DNA of 5,580 nucleotides, taken from NCBI GenBank assembly GCA_030018745.1, contig JASEHB010000186.1:1-5580 (forward strand). Direction: 5' to 3'. Below the pieces are notes generated by a model that saw only the letters and a program-made list of their open reading frames with translations, ran no database searches and was not told the DNA's origin. A program made the translations under genes and the position numbers. Origin of the DNA: Desulfatibacillaceae bacterium. GTDB taxonomy: Bacteria; Desulfobacterota; Desulfobacteria; Desulfobacterales; Desulfatibacillaceae. The first letter of the stretch is position 1. Each line of letters starts with the position of its first letter. Below are positions 1-5,580 of the stretch, in pieces.

Positions 1-236
1 GTCCCGTTAAAAAAGATTTGGCCCTCCCTTAAGGTTTCAAGGCCCAAAAGGGTTCTTCCAAGGGTGGTTTTTCCGCAGCCAGACTCTCCCACCAGCCCAA
101 GGGCTTCTCCCCTTGCTATTTCCAGGCAAACCCCGTCCACGGCCCTCACATGGCCTGCAACCCGGTTTAGCACCCCTTTGCGGATGGGAAACCAGACCTT
201 TACGCCCTGCATTTTTACAAGCAGCGATTCAGCCAT
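1..236 (-). CDS. Peptide ABC transporter ATP-binding protein, second ATPase (OppF/DppF or YejF C-terminal half type), 3' end missing
   Basis: This is the first 78 codons of a second ATPase, which continues past the left edge. The ATG (236-234) lies inside the end of the upstream ATPase gene: the overlap reads ATGGCTGA, so the start of one gene and the stop of the other share 8 nt, a sign of translational coupling. A weak AGAAAGG-like ribosome site lies about 10 nt upstream. An 'FPIRKGVLNR' stretch (residues 16-25) and 'HVRAVDGV' (29-36) are typical of the OppF/DppF side of peptide importers and of the second half of E. coli YejF. Walker A is GESGCGKT (residues 50-57, nt 66-89), followed by a further Thr. 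Walker B, signature and H-loop lie outside the window. It would pair with the first ATPase as a heterodimer on the cytoplasmic face of the permeases. The ABC identity is firm; the YejF-half assignment rests on context and the short N-terminus. Confidence 0.93.
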   Translation of the reverse strand, partial: MAESLLVKMQGVKVWFPIRKGVLNRVAGHVRAVDGVCLEIARGEALGLVGESGCGKTTLGRTLLGLETLREGQIFFNG

Positions 237-1221
237 TGCCCAACAGCCTTTCTGCTATAAAACAGGCGGCCTTGCGGTCTTTACCCAGGCTTTTTAAGGG
301 CGGCTGCTCCTCCCTGCACCTTTCAAAGGCGTGGGGGCAGCGGTCGTTGAACCGGCAGCCGGGCGGATAGTTCAAAGGAGAAGGCACCTGACCTTTTATG
401 GAATAGAGCTTTGCCTTGCGGTCTGCAAGGCGTGGCATGGATTGCAGCAACCCGATTGTGTAGGGATGGGCAGGAGCGGCAAAAAGCTCCTCCTTGGATG
501 CCTGCTCAACAATTTTGCCTGCATACATTACCATGACCCGGTCGCACATCTCCCAAATAACGCCCAGATCATGTGTGATGAGAAGAACGCTTGTGGCGCG
601 GCTGCGCATTTCATTTAGCAGATCAAAAATCTGGGCTGCAACAGTAACATCCAGGGCTGTTGTCGGCTCGTCTGCAATAACCAGCTTTGGATTCAGGATA
701 AGCGCCATTGCAATCATGACCCTTTGCTGCATTCCTCCCGAAAGCTCGAAAGGGTAGGCGCGGGCAATTCTTTCCGGTTCGGGGATTCCCACTTTTTTGA
801 GCCACAGAACAGCCTGCTCCAAAGCCTGTTTTTTATCGGCCTGCCCATGAATGGTAAGGGTTTCTGCCAGTTGTGGGCCGATTTTTATTATGGGGGAAAG
901 GGCGGTCATGGGATCCTGAAAGATCATGCTTATCTGTGCCCCTCTTATGGAGCGGAGCGCCGCATGATTTAAGCCCAGCAAATCCCGGCCTTCAAAAACG
1001 GCTTTTCCACTTACAATGCGACCCGGCGGCTCCGGCACAAGGCGCAGAATGCTCATGGCGGCAACGGATTTTCCGCAGCCCGATTCCCCCACAAGCCCCA
1101 CCACCTCGTTGTTGCCTATGGAAAAGCTCACCCCGTCAACAGCAACAAGGCTTTGCCCCTCCATGTCAAAGACAACCTTCAGGTTGGTTATTTCAAGAAG
1201 GTTTTCCATGAGCTTTTGCAA
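229..1221 (-). CDS. Peptide ABC transporter ATP-binding protein, first ATPase (OppD/DppD or YejF N-terminal half type)
   Basis: This is a complete 330-residue ATPase that energises the importer by ATP hydrolysis on the cytoplasmic side. All ABC motifs are intact: Walker A GESGCGKS (45-52), Q-loop FQDP (101-104), signature LSGGMQQR (160-167), Walker B LVIADEP (180-186), D-loop TALD (188-191) and H-loop His217. The C-terminal oligopeptide-transporter domain carries four cysteines, C289, C295, C302 and C320 (C-x5-C-x6-C-x17-C), the arrangement that binds a [4Fe-4S] cluster in DppD-type proteins. The length is normal for OppD/DppD. In E. coli YejF this domain is fused to a second ATPase; here the partner is the next gene, overlapping by 8 nt. 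The start is uncertain. TTG at 1221 has an AGAAAGG element 5 nt upstream. ATG at 1209 gives MENLLEI..., a family-like N-terminus, but has only a weak ribosome site. The permease gene ends 49 nt upstream. Confidence 0.95.
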   Translation of the reverse strand: MQKLMENLLEITNLKVVFDMEGQSLVAVDGVSFSIGNNEVVGLVGESGCGKSVAAMSILRLVPEPPGRIVSGKAVFEGRDLLGLNHAALRSIRGAQISMIFQDPMTALSPIIKIGPQLAETLTIHGQADKKQALEQAVLWLKKVGIPEPERIARAYPFELSGGMQQRVMIAMALILNPKLVIADEPTTALDVTVAAQIFDLLNEMRSRATSVLLITHDLGVIWEMCDRVMVMYAGKIVEQASKEELFAAPAHPYTIGLLQSMPRLADRKAKLYSIKGQVPSPLNYPPGCRFNDRCPHAFERCREEQPPLKSLGKDRKAACFIAERLLGNG

Positions 1222-1226
1222 AAAGG

Positions 1227-1233
1227 CCTTTCT
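1227..1233 (-). promoter_or_regulatory. Probable ribosome binding site of the first ATPase (AGAAAGG)
   Basis: AGAAAGG ends 5 nt before the TTG at 1221 and 17 nt before the ATG at 1209. The spacing favours TTG, although the motif is only moderate. It lies directly 3' of the GGCCCG/CGGGCC hairpin in the same gap. Confidence 0.4.
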
Positions 1234-1235
1234 TT

Positions 1236-1265
1236 GGCCCGGATTATTATTCGGGCCTGAATAAT
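1236..1265 (-). promoter_or_regulatory. Overlapping, mutually exclusive inverted repeats between the YejE-like and first ATPase genes
   Basis: The 49-nt gap holds two perfect inverted repeats that share bases. One pairs ATTATTC (1265-1259) with GAATAAT (1252-1246) around a 6-nt loop. The other pairs GGCCCG (1257-1252) with CGGGCC (1241-1236) around a 10-nt loop and should be the more stable. Neither is followed by a U-run, so termination is unlikely. The 3' GGCC could alternatively pair with the GGCC that overlaps the ribosome site at 1228-1225. The repeats are visible in the sequence; any control of ATPase expression is inference. Confidence 0.35.
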
Positions 1266-1270
1266 CGAGG

Positions 1271-2860
1271 CTATTTCATCCTTGCGTATTGCTTGGGGTC
1301 AAAGGCGTTACGCACGCCTTCCCCAGTAAAAACACCAAGAAGCATGACAACAAAAAGCGCAAGGGCCGGATAAAGAATAAGCCACCATGCCCATCGGTAC
1401 TGCTGTGCCTGCTGGAGCAACTCCCCCCAGCTTGCTGTGGGCGGAGGAAGGCCAAAGCCCAGATAATCCAGCGCTGCCAAAGCGCCTATTGCCCCCACCA
1501 GTGAAAAGGGAAAGAAGGTTATTATTGGCACCAGGGCATTGGGCAGAATGTGGCGGAAAAGGATTTTATGCGTTGGCAGTCCCAGGCACTTGGCCGCCTC
1601 CACAAAGGGCTGTTTGCGAAGGCGCAGAAACTCCGCCCTCATATAGTAGGAAATGCCAATCCAGTTGAAAATGCCGTAACACACAAGCAGAAGCATGAAG
1701 CTTCTGCCATAGATGCTTCCAAGAAGAATCATGACATAAAGAAAGGGGATGGCAGACCATATTTCAATGAGCCTTTGGGCGCTTATGTCCAAAAAGCCGC
1801 CATAATAGCCCTGGATGGCCCCTGCAAAGGTTCCAAGAACCATGCTGGCCAAAACCAGTAAAATGCCAAATGTCATGGAAGTGCGCAGCCCGTAGATAAT
1901 CCTGGCCAGAACATCGCGCCCGGCATTGTCCAGGCCCAGCCAGTGGCCGGGGCAGGGGGGATAGGGAAAATGTACCTCGCTGCGAGTTGCCTCCACGCGG
2001 AAATATCCCGCAGAAAGGCTCATGTGCTCCGTCTCCAGGTAGCCTTCAAGTCGTTTTTCCACCAGTTCCGTAAGCAACACCTGCTCCTGTTGGCTCAAGG
2101 AGGACCAGGTTCGCTGGGGGTCGCTTTCCAGCCTTGCCAGTGTGTCGAAAACCAAAAGCCTTTGCGCTGCATCAAGGGGTGGCGCCTGGCGCAGGGTAAG
2201 GCGCACGGTCTTTGGCGGCGCAGCCCTGGGAGAAAAGGTGGAGAGCGCCACTTCAACAGGCTCATTATTCTTTTTGGCATAAACCATAAAGTTTTGGGCA
2301 GAGCTTGGGCGGTTTTGGAAGCGATCCTCTATGGCCCTTGCCAAATCCGGGTCTGTTGTATAATGGTCCTTAAAAAAAAGGCCATTGACTTCAAAATCCT
2401 CCACCTCAAAAAAACTTCCTGCTAGCTGGCTTCTGAAAATTTCAAAATCCTGATTAATATTTATATTCGCCAACCGGTGGACCGGATTAAGCCGCAGGAC
2501 AACCTGGTCTGGCACCTGTATGCTTGCAGGATCAACAGATTCATAAGGGCCGTAGGGAATGGGCGTGAACACCATGAAATTGGCGGAGTTTTGTGCAAAT
2601 TGCGGGCTGTGCTGAAGCTTTTTGTAGTCCGGCCTTGTGTGACGGCCGTTGTTCAAAAAGGCGTCTTCAGGATAAAAAGCAGCAACAGGAAAGTAGTTCC
2701 GCCCCTCAAACCTAACAAAAATGGGGTTTGAGTTGGCAATAAGCTCGGCACCTAACGAAAGCGCATACAAAAGCACCAGAAGGCGGAAGCAAAGCCATGC
2801 AAGCCGCATTTTTTTAAATCTTGCAAGGCGCTTTTTTGTTATGGGGCTTATGCGGATCAA
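1271..2860 (-). CDS. yejE: YejE-like peptide ABC transporter permease with a large periplasmic insertion
   Basis: This 529-residue inner-membrane permease is one half of the peptide channel. The N-terminus (SPITKKRLARF, then TM1 at about 19-42 ending ELIANSNP) and the following 'GRNYFPV' and 'YPEDAF' look like YejE. The transport core begins at 'WLGLDNAGRDVLARIIYG' (307-324), the hallmark of the OppC/DppC/YejE side. It continues with about five more membrane segments (roughly 327-350, 366-385, 387-404, 445-467, 492-512). The EAA coupling loop is E421-A-A, G427 and I438-L-P, the contact with an ATPase. E. coli YejE is about 341 residues; the surplus is an extra stretch at about residues 108-297 between TM1 and TM2, on the periplasmic side. 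The TTG start (2860) is preferred because the conserved N-terminus begins there and AAGG lies 10 nt upstream; the next Met (residue 18) would cut into the conserved region. The gene follows the first permease gene by 12 nt. Family assignment is secure, the symbol less so. Confidence 0.93.
   Translation of the reverse strand: MIRISPITKKRLARFKKMRLAWLCFRLLVLLYALSLGAELIANSNPIFVRFEGRNYFPVAAFYPEDAFLNNGRHTRPDYKKLQHSPQFAQNSANFMVFTPIPYGPYESVDPASIQVPDQVVLRLNPVHRLANININQDFEIFRSQLAGSFFEVEDFEVNGLFFKDHYTTDPDLARAIEDRFQNRPSSAQNFMVYAKKNNEPVEVALSTFSPRAAPPKTVRLTLRQAPPLDAAQRLLVFDTLARLESDPQRTWSSLSQQEQVLLTELVEKRLEGYLETEHMSLSAGYFRVEATRSEVHFPYPPCPGHWLGLDNAGRDVLARIIYGLRTSMTFGILLVLASMVLGTFAGAIQGYYGGFLDISAQRLIEIWSAIPFLYVMILLGSIYGRSFMLLLVCYGIFNWIGISYYMRAEFLRLRKQPFVEAAKCLGLPTHKILFRHILPNALVPIITFFPFSLVGAIGALAALDYLGFGLPPPTASWGELLQQAQQYRWAWWLILYPALALFVVMLLGVFTGEGVRNAFDPKQYARMK
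1970..2539 (-). other. Extra periplasmic region within the YejE-like permease (about residues 108-297)
   Basis: Canonical YejE has only a short linker between the 'IPYGPY/IRYSYD'-type segment after TM1 and the 'WLGTDDQGRDV' motif before TM2. Here about 190 residues separate the two. The region has no hydrophobic segment long enough to span a membrane, so by the known OppC/DppC topology it should lie in the periplasm. Its first half looks like mixed beta/loop sequence (FEVEDFEVNGLFF near 151-163). A Pro-rich stretch follows (about 211-228), then a charged, Gln-rich segment likely to be helical (about 229-275). I do not recognise a domain. The boundaries are estimated from memory of YejE, not from an alignment. 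Confidence 0.6.
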
Positions 2861-2870
2861 GGAATTTTGG

Positions 2871-2874
2871 CCTT
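2871..2874 (-). promoter_or_regulatory. Ribosome binding site of the YejE-like gene, overlapping the upstream stop codon
   Basis: The transcript reads TAAGG, so the TAA stop of the first permease (2875-2873) overlaps the AAGG ribosome site. A 10-nt spacer then leads to TTG at 2860. The arrangement supports TTG as the start and suggests that translation of the two permeases is coupled. Confidence 0.5.
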
Positions 2875-3910
2875 ATTTTCCAAAATGTATGCGCGGGTCA
2901 ATTATCACATAGCAAAAGTCTGAAAGAATGTTCCCCAAAAGACCCAAAAGGCTGGTTATGGAGAGTATTCCCATAAAGACCGGGTAGTCACGGCCCACAA
3001 TGGCCTCCAGGGAGAGCCTTCCCATGCCGGGGATTTCAAACACCTGCTCAATGAGCACGGAGCCTGCAAACATAACCATAAGGATGGATCCAAAGCCTGT
3101 AGCAATTGGAATAAGCGAATTCCTCAATGCATGACCCCAAATGGCCCTCCGGGTGCTGCCTCCCTTGGCAAGAACTGTTCTTACATAATCGCGGCTTATC
3201 TGCTCCAAAAGCGAGTTTTTCATCAAGAGGGTGAGCACTGCAAAATTGCCGATAACATAGCAGAGAACCGGCAAAAACATATGGTGGAAGATGTCATAGG
3301 CCTGCTGCGCCAGGCTCATCTGGTCAAAGCCGGGGCTTGTGAAGCCTGAAACCGGAAAGATGTCCCAAAGCCCCTCGGTGGTTCCGCAGAAAAGCATTTT
3401 TAAAACCATTCCAAAGGCAAAGGGCGGAATGGCATAGCCGATAAAAACAATCACCGATGACGCCAGATCAAAGGAGCGTCCGTGGCGGAGGGCCTTTGCA
3501 ATGCCCAGAGGAATGCACACCAGATAGGAAAGTACAAAGCCTGTTATGCCGAAGATAAGGGAAACCGGAAACCGCTCTCTTATAAGCTCCCAGGAGTTTT
3601 TGTTGGGAAAGCGGTAAGACTCCATTGTCATGCCCAGTTTCTGGCCCACCAGCCATTGCCAGTATCGGGTCGAAAAGGGCTTGTCAAAACCAAAATATGC
3701 TTCAATGGCTTTGCGCTGCTCCGGGCTTATGGCATCCTGGGTTGCTCCGGGCGAGGCCTCTCCCAAGGCCAAACCCCGCATGGAAAGTATGGCTGTTTCC
3801 ACCGGGCCGCCGGGTACAAACTGAATAAGGCCGAACACAACCAGGGTGATTCCCAAAAAGGTTGGAATCACCAATAGCAACCTGCGCAGAAAATAGCTGG
3901 CTCTGTCCAT
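2873..3910 (-). CDS. yejB: YejB-like peptide ABC transporter permease
   Basis: This complete 345-residue inner-membrane permease would form the channel with the YejE-like subunit. The N-terminus 'FLRRLLLVIPTFLGI' (7-21) leading to 'QFVPGGPVETAI' (30-41) is the standard opening of the OppB/DppB/YejB side. 'YFGFDKPFSTRY' (72-83), 'ERFPVSLIFG' (112-121), 'IGYAIPPFAFG' (157-167) and the C-terminal 'IDPRIHFG' (337-344) closely resemble YejB. Membrane segments lie at about 8-29, 118-139, 152-173, 207-229, 263-289 and 311-334. The cytoplasmic coupling loop is near 241-268 (DYVRTVLAKG, then ALRNSLIP). The length is slightly below E. coli YejB (about 364), the difference lying in the loop after 'PGGPV'. 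The ATG at 3910 has AGGG 8 nt upstream, and that site sits in the 3' arm of a small hairpin. The stop TAA overlaps the ribosome site of the next gene. Confidence 0.94.
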   Translation of the reverse strand: MDRASYFLRRLLLVIPTFLGITLVVFGLIQFVPGGPVETAILSMRGLALGEASPGATQDAISPEQRKAIEAYFGFDKPFSTRYWQWLVGQKLGMTMESYRFPNKNSWELIRERFPVSLIFGITGFVLSYLVCIPLGIAKALRHGRSFDLASSVIVFIGYAIPPFAFGMVLKMLFCGTTEGLWDIFPVSGFTSPGFDQMSLAQQAYDIFHHMFLPVLCYVIGNFAVLTLLMKNSLLEQISRDYVRTVLAKGGSTRRAIWGHALRNSLIPIATGFGSILMVMFAGSVLIEQVFEIPGMGRLSLEAIVGRDYPVFMGILSITSLLGLLGNILSDFCYVIIDPRIHFGK

Positions 3911-3918
3911 AAATTAAG

Positions 3919-3945
3919 CCCTGAATGCAAAATTCCTTATCAGGG
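3919..3945 (-). promoter_or_regulatory. Intergenic hairpin enclosing the ribosome binding site of the YejB-like gene
   Basis: In the 52-nt gap between the binding-protein stop and the permease start, the transcript reads CCCTGA (3945-3940), a 15-nt loop, then TCAGGG (3924-3919), a perfect 6-bp stem. The AGGG ribosome binding site of the permease lies in the 3' arm and would be masked when the stem forms. No U-run follows, so this is not an intrinsic terminator. A hairpin here could lower permease translation relative to the binding protein, or protect the 3' end of the binding-protein message. The structure is seen directly; the role is inferred and the stem is short. Confidence 0.4.
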
Positions 3946-3962
3946 TGCAATCCGGCGCAAAA

Positions 3963-5580
3963 TCAATGCTGGATTGGAACCTGATGGTCGTTTGTGAACG
4001 AATCGAAAAAATTGACAAAAGCAGGCTTTGGCGGAAGGGGCATTCCGCTCTTTAATGCATCTTTAAGATCTGCCGCGCAATCTTCATCCTCCCACCAGTA
4101 GGTGAGCACCGATGAATCCATGCCGTACTTGGGCAGAACCCAGGGGGGTGAGCCGAACTTGTTCCAGTACAAAAGGCGCACAAAATCAATGTTCCACAAA
4201 AGAGCATAGGGATACTGCTCAAAAACAAGCTGGTCTATCTTGCGGGCTATTTCATGGCGGGCATCCACATCAAAAAGGGTTTTCTGCTTTTCAATAAGCT
4301 CATCCACCCGCTTGTCCTTAAAGCCTGTGATGTTGTTCCCCGAAACCCTGTCCGCCTCTGCAGAGGCCCACATCCCTTCAGGGTCCTTGTAAAGCGAAGC
4401 CCCCCATGCAGCCCAGGTCATTTCATAGTTGAAGCTGTCCATGTCCCGCATCCATGCTGCCCAGTCCTTTTTATCTATAACCATTTCCACGCCAACATCC
4501 TTCAAATCCTCCCGAAAAATGGCCAGAAACTTGTCTGAATCCGCAGAGCGCGTGAGAAAGCGGAAAAGCAGCCGCCGGCCGTCCTTTTCCCTCATTCCGG
4601 TGGCAGGGTTTGTCTGCCAGCCAGCCTCGTCAAGGAGCTTTCTTGCCTCATCCTTGTCAAAGGGCGTAAGCGGGTTGGGGCAGGGGTTTTCCGGCGAATA
4701 GAGATCCGGAAAGTAGGAGTTTAACATCTGATACTGGTCGTACATGAGGGTGGAGTTCATTCTTTCACGGTTTATAAGATGCGCCATTGCCTTGCGCACC
4801 AGAACATCATCAAAGGGGGGCTTTCTGCTGTTCATGGCAAAGCCCTGAAAGCCCATGGGATTAAGGTTTTTAACCCCCTGCTTGACTATCCAGTTTTTGG
4901 CAAATCGCTCTCCGCGGGTTTCCACAACCCATCTTCTGGCAGTATAAACAGGAAAAATATCCATATGCCGCTTCAAGAAGTTTTCAAAGGCATTTCCCCG
5001 GTCTGCAAAAAAAACAAAGACAAGGCGGTCAAAATTGACAAGGCCCTTGTTGGAAGGAGCCGACCGGCTCCACCAGTCATCCCTTCTGGTCATTGTTACG
5101 CTTGAGCCTTCCCTGTGCTCGCTCAAATTGTATGGGCCGGAGACCACGGGAAACTCGAAATGAACCCGGTTAAAATCCAAATCCTTAAAGGCGTGCTTTG
5201 GAAGTATGTGGAAACCGCTTGCTGCCAGAAGGTTTTTCCAATGCACTTCCAGAGCGTTGAAGCGAATGGTCAGCTCATCAATCACTTCCGGGGTTTGGAA
5301 CCTGGCAAGGCTGACCTTGTGAACACCCGTCAGATTTGCAGGATTCATGATTGCATCAAAGGTCCATTTGACATCATGGGCGGTGATGGGCTGGCCGTCG
5401 CTCCATCTTGCGTCTTGGCGGATTTTGAAGGTGAAGCTCAATTTGTCGTCTGAAATTGTCCATTGCTCTGCAAGGCCTGGCTCGTATTCCAGGGTAAGGG
5501 CGTTCATGTTAAGCAGGCTCTCGTACATAAGGCCGAAAACATAAGCTGCGCTTACGCTGTTTTCCAGATAATAGTTAAAG
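3963..5580 (-). CDS. yejA: YejA-like periplasmic peptide-binding protein (SBP family 5), N-terminus missing
   Basis: The reading frame stays open to the right edge: 17 more codons precede the Met at 5528 (…NYYLENSVSAAYVFGL) and encode typical family-5 sequence. That Met is therefore internal, and the true start and signal peptide lie outside. About 538 residues are present, against about 604 for E. coli YejA. Family-5 hallmarks are 'WSDGQPITAHDV' (nt 5370-5405), 'GPY' followed by a DWW motif (from nt 5138 down) and 'VRKAMAHLINRE' (about nt 4764-4799). The 'MNSTLMYDQYQMLNSYF' segment just after it (about nt 4713-4763) and the C-terminal 'NNITGFKDKRVDELI' resemble YejA rather than OppA or NikA. 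The protein would bind a peptide or peptide-like ligand in the periplasm and deliver it to the two permeases encoded downstream. The ligand cannot be read from the sequence. The gene is probably the first or an early gene of the operon. Family call is firm; the YejA assignment is supported by the neighbouring YejB- and YejE-like genes. Confidence 0.94.
   Translation of the reverse strand, partial: FNYYLENSVSAAYVFGLMYESLLNMNALTLEYEPGLAEQWTISDDKLSFTFKIRQDARWSDGQPITAHDVKWTFDAIMNPANLTGVHKVSLARFQTPEVIDELTIRFNALEVHWKNLLAASGFHILPKHAFKDLDFNRVHFEFPVVSGPYNLSEHREGSSVTMTRRDDWWSRSAPSNKGLVNFDRLVFVFFADRGNAFENFLKRHMDIFPVYTARRWVVETRGERFAKNWIVKQGVKNLNPMGFQGFAMNSRKPPFDDVLVRKAMAHLINRERMNSTLMYDQYQMLNSYFPDLYSPENPCPNPLTPFDKDEARKLLDEAGWQTNPATGMREKDGRRLLFRFLTRSADSDKFLAIFREDLKDVGVEMVIDKKDWAAWMRDMDSFNYEMTWAAWGASLYKDPEGMWASAEADRVSGNNITGFKDKRVDELIEKQKTLFDVDARHEIARKIDQLVFEQYPYALLWNIDFVRLLYWNKFGSPPWVLPKYGMDSSVLTYWWEDEDCAADLKDALKSGMPLPPKPAFVNFFDSFTNDHQVPIQH

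Noticed and set aside
66..1101. Similar plus-strand stretches near 70-105 and 1067-1101 (ttttccgcagcc…) as a DNA repeat
   Set aside because: They encode the Walker A regions of the two paralogous ATPases, so the similarity comes from protein conservation and not from a repeat element.
1236..1257. GGCCCG/CGGGCC hairpin as a Rho-independent terminator
   Set aside because: No U-run follows on the transcribed strand. The next bases are AAAGAAAGG, the ribosome site of the following gene.
1943..2425. 160-codon open frame on the plus strand
   Set aside because: It lies wholly within the YejE-like permease gene on the other strand. The translation shows no recognisable domain, so it is a shadow of the real frame.
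3482..3877. 131-codon open frame on the plus strand
   Set aside because: It is antisense to the strongly YejB-like permease, and its protein looks like low-quality out-of-frame translation.
3963..5528. The Met at 5528 as the start of the binding protein
   Set aside because: The frame remains open upstream to the window edge and encodes conserved family-5 sequence before this Met. A start here would also remove the signal peptide.

Overview
The window is a single gene cluster on the minus strand, with transcription running from high to low coordinates. It encodes almost all of one ABC importer of the peptide/opine/nickel (PepT) class. In transcription order the genes are: a periplasmic solute-binding protein (3963 to beyond 5580, N-terminus missing), a first permease (2873-3910), a second permease (1271-2860), a first ATPase (229-1221) and a second ATPase (236 down past position 1). 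The gene order and the residue-level resemblance of the binding protein and both permeases match the YejA-YejB-YejE-YejF system. In enterobacteria that system imports peptides and the peptide-nucleotide antibiotic microcin C, and in other bacteria it is linked to handling of host antimicrobial peptides.

Layout and function: the binding protein would capture a peptide-like ligand in the periplasm, the two permeases would form the channel, and the two ATPases would power it. Spacing is tight (52, 12, 49 and -8 nt between successive genes) and I see no Rho-independent terminator, so the set reads as one operon. The promoter, the start of the binding protein gene and the end of the second ATPase gene lie outside the window.

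Points that differ from the textbook yej operon: (1) the YejE-type permease is 529 residues instead of about 341, because of roughly 190 extra residues in the periplasmic loop between TM1 and TM2, where the binding protein should dock; (2) YejF, one double-ATPase polypeptide in E. coli, is here two genes overlapping by 8 nt; (3) the two larger intergenic gaps hold small inverted repeats that overlap or abut ribosome binding sites; (4) two internal genes appear to start with TTG.

Organism: a periplasmic binding protein and Yej-type permeases suggest a Gram-negative bacterium. Base composition is near balanced by eye, and the codon use together with the split ATPases would fit a deltaproteobacterial (Desulfobacterota-like) genome, but this is a weak guess. 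There are no RNA genes, mobile elements, CRISPR arrays or long repeats, and no gap longer than 52 nt. I do not see a wholly new system here. The extended YejE-like permease is the most unusual element.
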